64,000 nt of DNA from contig OZ022238.1 of the NCBI GenBank assembly GCA_963978895.1, positions 24,650,515-24,714,514 of the forward strand, given 5' to 3'. The position numbers were made by a program, and so were the translations under genes. The notes beneath the pieces were generated by a model. That model made no database searches, was not told the origin of the DNA, and saw nothing but the letters and a program-made list of their open reading frames with translations. How positions within the stretch are numbered: the first letter of the stretch is position 1; each line of letters starts with the position of its first letter. Source of the stretch: Erpobdella octoculata. Its lineage: Eukaryota; Annelida; Clitellata; Hirudinida; Erpobdellidae. Shown here piece after piece: positions 33,298-44,255 of this stretch.

Positions 33298-35315
33298 GCT
33301 CATTCATGGACTCCTAAATAAAAGCTATCTGGACACCAACCTGAATGGGTGAGAACCTAATGAGTCGACTACATGAGGCGATTGTGTACAAGCATGCGAA
33401 TGTAGCATACTAGCATGCATCGACGAATACTAGCTTATAAGCTGTGAGCCGCTTCAGCTCGTTGTTTATTATTTCATTGTCTCGAGCGCGTCGGGTCGTC
33501 GAATGGTTTTATTTTGACAAAGATTATATTCTGATTCCAGAGTTGAGATTTTTTGGATTTATTCAGTTTATTTACTACTACAAACTTGTCATTGTTAACA
33601 TTATATTCAGCATTTGGATACAAAACTAGCCACGGTAAAAACTAACAAGTCAACGCTCGTATTACTTTTCATCATTTCACTCTTTTCTGCGTGATGAAGT
33701 TCATTATGAGAAATGGAACCGTGCCAATCCAAGAATAATATAGAGTGTTAGCTCATTTCAGAAGTTGTTTTCTTCATTTCGTTATACACTATATCATTGA
33801 AGATATGAATTCATGAAGACACTCCAACATGAATTTTTATCGGCTAAGAAAGTATATTTCAACTCAGCTAAAGTCTAAAGAAGATATATATTTAACCATT
33901 TCAGTTGAAAACACAACATTCACCTGGCAATGTTCTGTCAATCAACTCATGGGGACAAACTGAAGATTAATATAATTGATCCTGTGAACAAAAACCATCT
34001 TCCTCATTTTCTACCAGGGGTATGACTTAAAAAATATTTACAACAATTTTCAGTCAGAAATTGTTGTATCCAGAATTTTAAAGAAGCCTGCATCATGGTT
34101 CCAGCGCAGACTTTAGTGCAGTTCAACCATGAAGCACTTGGCGACAGAAATTCTAGCATCAAATTTTTATTTATTCTTTACCTATCAGTTCTCTTCATGA
34201 CCGCCAGAGACTCAGATCATCATCGACAAGAACAACTGTTTGTGCTGGTTTTGTGACGCTCAGTACTTGACGACAAAAATTTTAGCATCATCTGGCTCAG
34301 AGCTTAGAATGACAGTTCGTTTTCTGTTCCATCAAGATCATCGGGCCAAAAATTGTAAAGCAAGATGCAAAAAAAGTTCAGACTCGATTTTTCTAGCTAT
34401 TCGACACACATGTTTTTTTATCATTTACCTATCAGTTTTCTTCATGACTGCCAGAGACTCAGATCATCATCAACAACAACTGTTTGTGCTGGTTTTGTAA
34501 CGCTCAGCACTTGACGACAGAAATTTTAGCATCATCGGCCAAGAACTTAGAATGACCTTTCGTTTTCTGTTCCATCAAGATTATCTTAAATGAAGTTTAT
34601 AAGACTAATTAATTATTGGCTTGGTCAGCTTCAGTCTGATAATTTATAGTCTTGTTTTGGATAGTTTTATCAAATTTCAGAAGCAACTATTATACTTCAA
34701 TGCACCAGGTGCTGGAGAGCGATAGAAAGATTCGAGCTGTGTTCTTAAGTTCTCTAAATTTTTGTTTTATGACAACATTACCTTTAAAAAAAATACAATG
34801 TCAATTTTAGTTTCCAAAGAGCAATACAAAACAACAAATTTTGTAGTTTAAAAATTTTTCATGGATGGACATTTGTTAGCCGGTGAAGCTCGTTTAATAT
34901 TATATCATGGGCAAAAACATGGTATGGGAGCATTGATTTACCAACAAAGTCACGTCGTTTGCAAGCCTTTCCACATTTTAATTAAAATATAAGTGGAGGA
35001 AATAACAAGAGAAGCAAACAAGAATAATAGAGCTAAAGAAGAAAAAAGATAAACTAATAAATTGCACTTGACAACATTTTAGCTTAGATTATTTTGTGTT
35101 TTAAAATAGACTATTTGAGTGTTAATTGTCAAATAATAAATGTTTTATTTATGTGTTTCAGTTCAAGTGTAAAATAATAAAAGTTGTCAAAGTTTTTATA
35201 ACATGTAGCTCTCTCAAACAGCCAAGCGTAACGCGATACAATCGCCCCATGTGGTAGATAACGCCGTGTCAGATTTGTGTCCAGATAGCTTTTATTTAGG
35301 AGTCCATGGCTCATT
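33298..35315. mobile_element. 2.0-kb TIR transposon with 7-8-bp target duplication, family unknown
   Basis: Element 33305-35308 starts CATGGACTCCTAAATAAAAG, and its right end is the inverse of the same sequence. Similarity of the inverted ends extends imperfectly for ~100 bp (…CTACATGAGGCGATTGT / CTACCACATGGGGCGATTGT). Target duplication GCTCATT at 33298-33304 and 35309-35315 (GGCTCATT if 8 bp). The interior has no intact gene. It contains a ~145-bp direct duplication (about 34190-34340 and 34437-34585, CAGAGACTCAGATCATCATC) and a third partial copy at 34140. CA-starting TIRs with 7-8-bp duplications fit hAT or P superfamilies; I cannot decide. Confidence 0.8.
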
Positions 35316-36226
35316 ACATCAATCTGTTTTATGAATTGTAAATTGCGTGTCAGCACCAAGTCCATTATGTTATTAAATCTTGTGTTAGAAGGAACAAATT
35401 GTATGAGCCCTGATTCATTAAAAAAAGTCATGAAGGCATTGTAAATGTTGTTGTTTGGTGCCGTATAAAGACGCCAATCAATCTCCGAAATGTTGAAGTC
35501 TCCCATCAGGTATATTGGATTTTTAGTGTTGCATAATTGTTGGAGACATCGAATGCTATCTTCGGCATACGAGAATGCTTTGTCATTGTATCCACCTGGT
35601 CTGTAATAGGCTATAATTTTTCGAGACCCGCAACCTATTTTAATATCTACAGAGCATATTTCAATGTTGTTCAGTCCAGCAGGAGAAGGAAGGATTTTAA
35701 AATTGAGGGTGTTTTTTAGGATAAGTGCCACTCCGCCTCCCTTAGTTTCTCTGTCATGACGAACAGCAGCATAATCATTAGATACTCTTTCAAAAACCAA
35801 GTCTCGACTAAACAGAAAACATTCGGCTTGTAAGTATCTATAAACAAAGGTATATCTCCTATTTTGTTTGTAATCCTTCTGACGTTTGCCAGGGCTCATG
35901 GGCCTATAGCAGTCTCTACCTGGGAAGTCCTGTTTACGAAAAGGCAGAGGAACAGGATGATCGGACGACGGTAGTGCCCCCGTAAGAATTGACCCGTTTC
36001 TCTTATGGCAATGTCTTTGGTAGGCAACTTTAACCTCCATACGCGTCATGTCTCTATTGAAGTACGCCTTGCGTATCAGTGGATCAGTTGAGGAGCGTAG
36101 TAGTCTTGACGACATAATCATGTCTTTAGCTGGAAAATGTGACACAAAGCTTTGTATTTTCCGAATCCTTTCCAAAGCTTCGAGCCTTACCAATTTTTGG
36201 TTTAAGTGTGAGATTTGTTTCAACAA
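35316..36226 (-). pseudogene. LINE ORF1 C-terminus and endonuclease (minus)
   Basis: A 365-codon minus-strand frame. Early part ADPLIRKAYF-like (SSTDPLIRKAYFNRDMTRME) is the ORF1 C-terminal domain, then decayed linker, then endonuclease: LVFERVSNDYAAVRHDRETK, KGGGVALILKN, IIAYYRPGGYND, IYLMGDFNISEIDWRLY (GDFN intact) and SNTRFNNIMDLVLTRN. From 35308 down the frame reads transposon DNA, so the last ~60 codons of the open frame are not LINE sequence. Confidence 0.85.
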
Positions 36227-36560
36227 ATTCTAGAACGTAATCAGCATCGGAAAGTTTAGGATGAGGTGGCATTCCCGAAATTAGTATGTTGCTTTTACGG
36301 CTTTTTCTTTCATCACGCTCTTTCTATGTCCCAGAGTGATTTGGCAAGTACGGCTTGAGTAGAGGATTCGTTCAGGCCATGTGTTGAACAAATTTTCTCG
36401 AACCTTGACTGGAATGCGATAACTTGGTTTTCCACGACTTTGATCGAATCAGTGAGAGAGTCGTTGATGGTTTTGTGCAGTCGGTCGAAACCATCTAATT
36501 TAGTCTCAAGAAAATCAACTCTGGCAGATAGCCTTGATTGCCTTTTAAGTCCTCAGGTCA
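36227..36560 (-). pseudogene. LINE ORF1 N-terminal remnant (minus)
   Basis: Decayed frame: RVDFLETKLDGFDRLHKTIN (coiled coil) and AVLAKSLWDIERA, then a stop. Matches the pattern of ORF1 at 26450-26791 (coiled coil followed by WDIEKEK). Beyond 36560 a (TA)n tract begins. Confidence 0.6.
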
Positions 36561-36573
36561 CAGAATAGAAAAA

Positions 36574-36575
<2 letters not shown>

Positions 36576-36607
<32 letters not shown>
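36576..36607. repeat. (TA)n microsatellite
   Basis: About 16 perfect TA dinucleotides next to the decayed LINE 5' end. Confidence 0.95.
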
Positions 36608-36609
<2 letters not shown>

Positions 36610-37048
36610 TCATTTATTATTCGTTCAATAAACAACAAAACCATTCGAAAGAACCCTTATACGACCAGGGCCGGAACAACCATTAGGCTGATAAGGTTAT
36701 AGCCTTAGGCCCTAGAAAAGCTATTTACACAAATATATGTAAGATCTGACATCTACATCGTACAGACATATTCCTGACCAAAGCAAGTAATTTATTAGTT
36801 TTGTTAATACCTCAATAGTAGAACCAAGAGACAAAACATCAATGGGGTAAAAAATATTTTGCTATATTTATGAAATAGGTTACAAAAGATCATGATCAAA
36901 ATATGTTTCAGTACAGTTTTTGTAACTGCTACTTTTATAAATAATATTTTTTTTTAATACTTTATTTTACTAAATTAAGTTTAGTCATTAAATTAAAAAA
37001 ATTTTCTCTTACTTACTTTGATAAACAACTAATATTTTTTTATTATAG
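36610..37048. other. Spacer, no gene seen
   Basis: AT-rich DNA between the LINE and the first fucolectin-like exon. No upstream exon of the partial gene could be found here although it would be expected. Confidence 0.5.
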
Positions 37049-37642
37049 CAGCTCCTCGATATACAAATTTTTTAATTGGTTTTTCACCAACTTTGTTTTC
37101 ATCACTGACAAGAAATAGTTATCCTTTGTGTGGAAGATATCCTGGTAATGTACCTGCGGGAACCAGAGTTACTATGAAATGCAATGCAAATTTACATGCA
37201 TACAGATATTTTATTGCTCAGCAAGCTTATGGAGCATTTGAAGGATATTTTGGAGCTTGTGAAATTGAAGCATACCAAGCTTATGATATCAATCGTAAGA
37301 TGTTTATTTTATAATTCATTAAAAAATTTAACTTCAATTAAATGCGGGATTTTGTGTTTTATTTTTTTTAATTTACGTACTTTATTTTCTACAGAAAAAA
37401 TATGGATAAAAAGATCTGGTTTCATGTTAACTGGTTACAACTTTGAAACAGTTAACATTAAAAAAAATTCTCCATCATCATGTTTTTTATTGTGCTTGAA
37501 TTTATATAATTTCAAATGCGATTCCATCAGTTATAATAAAAACTTAAAGATCTGCCAGATAAACAAGCACAGAAATGGCTACCAGGCAAGCTCGTTACAG
37601 CAATCAATTGGTTGGTCTTTCTGGGTTGCCGTGTACGGTTGA
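37049..37642 (+). pseudogene. Partial paralogue: last two exons of a fucolectin-like/PAN-like gene
   Basis: Exon 37049-37294 (acceptor TATTATAG, donor GTAAGA) encodes a domain end with NFLIGFSPTLFSSLTRNSYP, PLCGRYPGNV, MKCNANLHAYRYFIAQQAYG and GACEIEAYQAY. Exon 37395-37642 (acceptor TTTCTACAG) encodes a PAN/apple-like Cys pattern, SSCFLLCLNLYNFKCDSISY, and ends CQINKHRNGY...WSFWVAVYG stop. The intron is phase 1. Both exons are clearly paralogous to exons 5 and 6 of the complete copy at 39078-40848. No signal peptide or earlier exons are visible, so this is a 5'-truncated duplicate or a gene whose start was displaced by the LINE. Both exons remain open. Confidence 0.75.
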
Positions 37643-38330
37643 TGAACATTCAGTATGGATCACATAAACATAGATTGAATGGGTTTTCTACCATTTCACG
37701 CTTAGTTTATTCTCTTTTAGTTTTAGCTATTGATGCTTATAATTTGAGAAAACGTTTTTTTGAAAATCATATTTATAGCTGTGTTTTTAATTATTTTAGA
37801 GTTTTTAGCTGTAGTTTTATTTACAATTGAATAAAACTACACACACCAGAAGGAAAAACCGCACCCGCTTGCAGATTACGTTTTTTGTAGCTTTAGTTAT
37901 TGATGCTTCTAATTAAAAAAACGTTTTTTGAAAATAATGTGTATAACTATTATGCTAAATAACATTGAGTAGTTTCTTCTATTTTAGATGCACCATAATA
38001 TTGGTAATTTAATTTGGGTCTTAATTTAGTATTTTGTTTTTTTATTCTTGATAAGTTAGTTGTACTATGCTTTGTGTGTGTTTGCCACTCATCTCTATAA
38101 TAGAGATCAGTGGTGTTTGCTTCCTTCTCTTCGTGTTTTCGACAATTATTGATTATATGCAGTAATTATTGTTGTAGTGAAAAAGTTTTGTATCAAATAA
38201 AGTTATTTCTTTAAATTAAAAATAAAAGTGTCTATGTATTTGATATAATCGTCAATAAAATCCTAGTGACTGTTTGTTTATTTCCGATCGATTGAATATT
38301 GCTAACGCTTGTACTAAGTGCAACTGTACG
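37643..38330. other. Intergenic spacer
   Basis: AT-rich. Two stretches (about 37720-37780 and 37890-37945) share TTTAGTTATTGATGCTT and AAAACGTTTTTTTGAAAAT-like sequence, a local duplication. No gene recognised. Confidence 0.4.
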
Positions 38331-38337
38331 AAGCCGA

Positions 38338-38640
38338 ACAATGGAACACATGGGGTTATCGAAAATCAAAAAATTTGAAGGTGCATCGAACTGGTTACAT
38401 TGGCGATTCCAAATGTGTAACAAGCTCTGAACAGAGGTACACGACGGTCGCAGTGCTCTCGGTATTAAAGCGATAAGGTCAAGAATGAAATACGAGATGA
38501 AATACGTCATGAAATCGTACATCAATTTACATGGCGTCGAAAGCATTAGACATTAAAAACATTTTTCATAGATTTTTTGTCAATAGAAGGCTAACCAATG
38601 TCAACATTTTAAAACAAATAAATAGACTTTAAAGTGAATT
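38338..38640 (+). pseudogene. Possible Copia-type gag remnant
   Basis: Plus-strand reading gives IKKFEGASNWLHWRFQM near the start, like the KFxGxNWxxWxxxM signature of Ty1/Copia Gag (UBN2 region). Further on, FFVNRRLTNVN can be read. Many stops. The open frame on the opposite strand (38232-38546) is its shadow. Call rests on one motif. Confidence 0.4.
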
Positions 38641-39077
38641 ATTGAGAAAATTCCAGTTAAATTGGCTAATAATAAATGAGGCAAAAACCTGTCAAAAAAT
38701 GTTTTAACGCAAGCACACACAGATACATATCAAAAAAGATTTTTAAAATGCATTAACGTAAAAAAATATTTTCTGAAAATTGCGCTTAGTATTTCAAAAG
38801 ATACATTTAAAAGTATTTGTCTTCCCACACAAAAGATATATTTAAAAGTATTTGTTTTTCAACACAAAACATACTTTGAACAAAAGACTCTCAGTTTTTG
38901 TATTTGACCAAAATATTTATTTTTTACAAAACAACATATAAATTTTTTTCTTTTAAAAAATTGCAGTTTATAAAAAAATGAATTGTTTATTATGTGCAAT
39001 GTCAAGAGTTTGGAATAACTGTTAAACTACGAGGCACACACAGATTATGTGTAAAGAGTAATTACGTCTTAAGAGTA

Positions 39078-39105
39078 ATGGAAGTGACCGTTTTTCTTCT
39101 ACTAA
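39078..39105 (+). CDS. Exon 1 (start and signal peptide) of the fucolectin-like gene
   Basis: ATG at 39078, codons for MEVTVFLLL plus one base, then donor GTATAA at 39106. The split codon and phase fit exon 2 after the acceptor GCTGCAG (39244-39250). Chosen because no other in-frame hydrophobic start with a phase-1 donor was seen between the two paralogues; it is shorter than a typical signal peptide until the first residues of exon 2 (TIF) are added. Confidence 0.55.
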
Positions 39106-40848
39106 GTATAACTTCTTTTTTTTTTTAAATAAATTTTGAAAGTGTTTTCAAATTATTAATTTAATTTTTATAACGTGCTTATTTTGAACATCTAAAAAAG
39201 CTGCAATTTTATTGAAATAAAATAAATTTGTTACACATTATACGCTGCAGCGATCTTCTCGAATGAAATTTTACCGGATGAAAATTTAGCATTTGCGAAA
39301 AGAGCAGATCAGAGTTCATACAATAATACCAATACAGCATATTTGGCAATTGACGGAAAGAATAACAGCAGTTCTTGTTTTCTATCTAAAACCGCGGGGT
39401 TTCAATGGATGTCTGTTGATTTATTTTGGAAACACAAAATTCGTCAAGTTCTTATTTGGGGGACTAATCTGGAAAGTAAATCAACTTTTTCACTTTATTT
39501 TGTTGTGAAAAATAATAATATTAACTTTTTTAAATACATTTTTGACAACTTGCTTGTAAAGCCAAATTTATTAGTTTTTATAAATTAGTACAAACTAAAG
39601 AGTAGGAGTGTTTGCTAAAATTGTAATTATTTCATGAAATGAGAAAATACGTTTTTATCAAACCTTTGTTGCATTTCAGACATTGCAAAAGTTGGGATCA
39701 GCTTGAAAAAAACGACTAGCTTGTTTACCGGTTTATGCTACAACAATTCTCTGCTGGAAAATGTGTTTTTTGGTAATTTTACATGCCCTGACGCTATTTC
39801 ATCTCTTGGAACCTATGTGACTATAACTCAAAAATCATCTTCAAATAATTTGATGCAATTATGTGAAGTTGAAATTACTGGAACTTGGAATGAAAGTTGG
39901 TTTCAGTCAAATGACTCAAAAAATATATAAAATGTGCATTTGAATAATTTTGATTACAGCTTACCCTCAGAGATCAAACGTGTTGTTTAAAAAGACAGTC
40001 ACTGTTTCAATTTATACAAGTTATTATGAGCCTAAAAACGCCGTCGATGGCATTTTGGAAACTGTTGACAGTGGACGATATGGTTGTGCAGAGACCTTAG
40101 AAGGTGGATGGAATCAGAACTGGATCAAAGTTGACATGGGCAAAAATAACTACATTGATTACATGGCAATAACTGTCCGCATGTCTTATTATGGTTTAAT
40201 ATCTATATATTTTAGAGCATTTTTGAAAACTTGTTTTGCAGTTATTTTTTTTATTTAATTTATTTATAAATAGGTTGGTATCGCTCTCAAAATTTCCTGG
40301 TTGGATTTTCTACCAGCAACTTCATTTCGCTGATTCGTGGAAATTATCCGTTATGCGGCAGATATCCAGGTTCTTTAAACTGGGGTGAAAGAGTAACAAT
40401 GAGATGCAATGCCAACCTTCCAGCTTACAGATACTTTATTGCCCAGCAAGAATATGGAATTGGAGATGGATATTTTGGAGCATGCGAATTAGAAGCTTAT
40501 CCTCCTATAAATCCTGATGGTAACTGTGTTTATTTATTCAATTTTTGTTGGTACAATTGTTATGTTTATTTGTTATCAGAAAAAAATTGGATCAAGAAAG
40601 GGGTTCATGTAAAACTGAACTCAACTCAGTATGCAGAATTTGTCAGTGACAGAATCACATCTCCAATGTTTTGCATTTATCTTTGCACAAAGCTGGGTCT
40701 GTACGAATGCGACTCTTTCAACATAAACCTTGAGATTAAAACTTGCCAACTAAATAAACACAGAAATGGATACAGTTCCAATGATCTAATATCAACAAAT
40801 GCATGGTCATTCTGGACTGCCATATATGCTGGCGGTGATAATAAATAA
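39078..40848 (+). CDS. Secreted fucolectin-like (FTP-type) and PAN-like protein, six exons
   Basis: Model: 39078-39105, 39251-39475, 39680-39895, 39960-40193, 40274-40519, 40580-40848; 1218 coding bases, 405 residues. Every intron is phase 1 and all junctions keep frame. Exon 1 gives a short hydrophobic signal (MEVTVFLLL). Exons 2-3: NLAFAKRADQSSY, AYLAIDGKNNSSSCF, WMSVDLFWKHKIRQVLIW and LCEVEITG, the usual order of the fucolectin/tachylectin-4/pentraxin (FTP) fold. Exons 4-5: a second such domain, AVDGILETVDSGRYGCAE, WIKVDMGKNNYIDYMAI and GACELEAY. Exon 6: PAN/apple-like Cys pattern ending AWSFWTAIYAGGDNK. Family members bind fucosylated glycans; the role here is inferred. The donor at 39896 (GTTGGT) is weak. 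Confidence 0.8.
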
Positions 40849-41416
40849 TTTACAGAATTTAATCACGGTTTTGGATTCAATGTGGTGTAAGTATAGATGA
40901 ATGTTATATATCAAACAAGTTATTTTCTTATCAAACATTAATCAATTTATTACCAGTTAGACATTCTTTTTAATTGTTTATTTGTGTGATAATCTCAAAT
41001 AAATTTACCTAATTCATTAACAAATTAACTTTAAAATTATCTTCTAATTTTCCAAATATTTTAATTTAAATAAAACGTTTCAATATTAAAAACGTTATAT
41101 CAAAAAATTAATAATAAACAAACGATAGGCTGTATTTTTAGTCAACTCACAACTAGCAACTATTTTTCAACCACTAAACTGTGTTTGGAGAGTGAGCTAA
41201 TATAAATTGATTTGATCGATTGATTAATTGAAGTGAGTTAAACAAAATAACGCTTAGCTATCACCATCACATAGGTTTTAACTTATACTTTTGGTCAAGA
41301 TTTATTAATTTAAAAACTGAATTTATGTTACATTTTTAGCAGACTAGGAGAGTTAATCAAATTTACTGACCCTTTTATGTAGTAAAATTCTGATATACCA
41401 TAATAAAGCATGATCA
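40849..41416. other. Spacer, no gene seen
   Basis: AT-rich sequence after the fucolectin-like gene. It probably contains that gene's 3' UTR; AATAAA occurs at about 41001 (CAAATAAATT context). Nothing else recognised. Confidence 0.4.
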
Positions 41417-42150
41417 GTGGGAGATCCTATTATGGTGTCCCTCAATGCGACTAAAACTCAACCCATCAAAGCAGAGTTGATTTGGTTCTATCGAAGTAGA
41501 CTACTTTCTTATCCTTTGAGTGATTGCAGCGGTTCGGGATCTTTGTGTTATCTTAGATTGTGCACTGAATATGGACGCACACATCGCATCCGTGACACAA
41601 TCTTGTTTCTATTACATACGACGTATCAGACAAGTCAAACAATGTTTGAACAAACGTTGTCTACGGATTTCAATCTAGGTTCTTGTCATGTCCAGAATTA
41701 ACTACTGCAACGCAGTCCTTGTCGGATTGGTGGCAATATAGTTCTTTGCTCGCTGACCGCTAGATTTCATGCTGCATCTAGGACTCCTAAAGACATTGAC
41801 TATTGTAATCATATTGCACCAGTACTGCGTCAATTATATTATTTGTCAATTCCAGCAAGAATAACAATCAAGCTCTGCTTGCTTATGTATTACATCTTTT
41901 AACACGAAAGTCCTGACTACATGAAATCACTAATAAATTTGTTTTTGGATCAATCAGAATAACAGAGATTCCGCTTGACATCTTGCGCTGATGCAGTCAT
42001 CTTCAAAGCCAACCGAAAAAAGGGCATCTCCAACTGCATGGAATAGTCTGCCAGCGCAAATACGGAGAGCGAGAACAGTTTAAACTTTCAAATCTACACT
42101 CAAACCTCACAGTTTACATTAAAAATAGCCACTAAAAATCGTGTCTTCGA
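41417..42150 (+). pseudogene. L2-like LINE fragment (RT thumb to C-terminus)
   Basis: MVSLNATKTQPIKAELIWF matches the post-palm block of L2 RTs. A decayed middle follows, then NYCNAVLVGL and DYCNHIAPVLRQLYYLSIPA, RITIKLCLLMY and RFRLTSCADAVIFKANR in other frames. More diverged than the L2 end at 30720. 5' truncated and stop-ridden. Confidence 0.7.
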
Positions 42151-43430
42151 GCAAAACTTTAGTTTTGATTAGGCGTATCGCTAAATGACAGTTGTAATGT
42201 ATTGTATTCTACCAGGTCCATAAGAAAACAAACTAGTAAAACACGCAAACTAAAACGGATTAGTAGCATCTCTAAACATAATCATATCTAAATATATAAT
42301 TCAATACAACTAAATGATTCATTGAATATTACATTAAAATATCAATAAACAAAGGATATGCAACATGTTGTAAGGTTAGCCAACTTAGTAGAGTGTTAGC
42401 TTGAAAAGTGAGATCTTCACGGTTCGACTCACACTCACTGTTATCCATGTTATCAAAAAATTTAGCGGGTAAAATCGTTTCTCCGTGGGGCATCTGAAAG
42501 ATCTGCGCTGCCGGGTTCTCTATAAATATTCACATTTATTGATTGTGAATAAATGCGAATATTTTACTTAATTTGTCTGAGCGTTTGGACCATTTAACTG
42601 CCCGTAAAGGGCTAAATATCATATTTTTGGTCACGAAGGGGGGGTCAGGATCACCAAAACCTACCGGATCTCCTGTATCCACCCCTGTTCTGTTTTAAAA
42701 CTAAAAAAATATTCCATCGACTAACAAAGTAATCAAAATGTTTCCAAAAATGAATAAGTGCTGCGGTTTTTCTTATTCAGGAAGAATCTTTCCTTCAGGT
42801 TGTTTTCTTATACAGATTTTTTTATCAACAATAAGCTTAAATAAAACACATTTAGCAAGCTCTGAAATCTTAAAAATTATCGACCGAATCTATTCAAATA
42901 CTCGAGTGCTTTTAAAATAACTTTCATAAGCTTTTTCACAAAAACCTTCCGCTGTAATTATTTTCTTCTGCACCATAAAATGCAGAATATTGTTCTATGG
43001 AGTACACAAAGGTCAATGTGTTCAAACTTTCAATCTACTTGGAGCCTTGGATGACCAACTCGGTTGGCGATAGACCTAAATACATTTTTTCATCAGAGCT
43101 GATTCATCTTTTTTGAAGATTTTTTAGTTTGTTCATATATAGTAACATTTACCTGATAAACGTGGTTACTGTTATAAGTGTCTTCAATTAGTACTCAGTT
43201 TCCAAATTGTTACCTTTTCTCAGACACTTCATTTTTAAGCCTTTGACAGGATGCATAGGACGAAATGGACATTAGGGTTCCACTTAGTATAGATATACCC
43301 CACAGCGGCACCATAAACAGCTCGTGCATATAGGGTCACACAGTATTACCAGCTACCCGCACGTGACTTGAACTGGTGCTAGCAATACCAAAGCGTTTGC
43401 GGTTATTATCTCTATTAAAGACTAGCAGAA
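42151..43430. other. Non-coding spacer
   Basis: No ORF above background except a 60-codon frame at 42738 without recognisable content. A G-rich segment (42630-42680) and a tRNA-like-looking phrase at 42385-42440 (TTAGCTTGAAAAGTGAGATC...GGTTCGACTC) could be a decayed SINE head, but boxes are imperfect. Confidence 0.35.
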
Positions 43431-43484
43431 TTACATGGGATTCTTAGAGGTTTTTCTTTCCTTGTTTCTGTCCATCACTTTCTC

Positions 43485-43501
43485 TTTTCTCTCTCTCTCT
43501 C

Positions 43502-43586
<85 letters not shown>

Positions 43587-43800
43587 TTCATGTTTTTTCT
43601 CTTTCTCTCTTTTTCTCTCTCAATTTTTTTTCCTTTTCTTTCCCTTTCCATTTTCTTTTTGCCTTTCTCTCTTCCTTCATTTTTCCCATCCCCCGTTAAT
43701 TTTGTTAAAGGAAGGGTGTGGCATTTGGTTTGCCCGCTCTTTTTTGCTTTCCCCACTCTCTCTTTCTCTTTCTGTCTTTTTCTCTCTATTTAACTCTTTC
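43485..43800 (+). repeat. Polypyrimidine (CT)n / TTTCTC tract
   Basis: A perfect (CT)n core from about 43515 to 43572, flanked by TTTCTCTC-rich sequence on both sides, almost pure pyrimidine on the plus strand. It leaves long open frames (Phe/Ser/Leu on plus, Arg/Glu/Lys on minus) that are not genes. Long homopurine-homopyrimidine DNA can form triplexes. Confidence 0.9.
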
Positions 43801-44255
43801 TGATTTTAGCAACTCTTCGTTATTTTTGGGAGAGGAAGTGGTGTTTGTCCTGCCCGCCCCTGCCGGCTGCAACCTACGTTACACTACTAGGGTTACTAGT
43901 TATGTATAGCAGATTAGGATGAATTGACAGCGCAGGCTTCATTGAAAATGGCTATGAAAAAATGTGGGGTGTATGGGGGTGGGAATGAAAAACTGCGGAG
44001 ATGCCTGAGGATGAAGACGGGGAAATATTGATGAAAATTTCGGAAATAGTTCGAGGTTAAGGATGATGCTGGTGGGGATGGATGGTGACATAAAATTGGT
44101 CCCCGCGCACACTTCTACATTTCTATCTTTTTGTTGTAATTCGAACATTTGTATATGATGTGTTTTTTAGAACAAGTTTTCTATAGACTTGTTTAACTTT
44201 TTCAAGCAATTTAAAGCGGTTTAATCATAACACATCTAAAAGTTTAGTATCATTG
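43801..44255. other. Spacer between the CT tract and the hAT
   Basis: No gene seen. The short minus-strand frame at 43939-44148 shows no recognised content. Confidence 0.35.

Noticed and set aside
35129..35315. C-terminal 60 residues of the 365-aa frame as part of the LINE endonuclease
   Set aside because: From 35308 downward the frame is inside the TIR transposon; the real continuation is at about 33297.
42385..42440. tRNA or SINE head
   Set aside because: Only a B-box-like GGTTCGACTC is present; A box and acceptor pairing are not convincing.
43435..43803. Hydrophobic Leu/Ser/Phe protein and, on the other strand, an Arg/Glu-rich protein
   Set aside because: Both are shadows of a (CT)n/TTTCTC tract.
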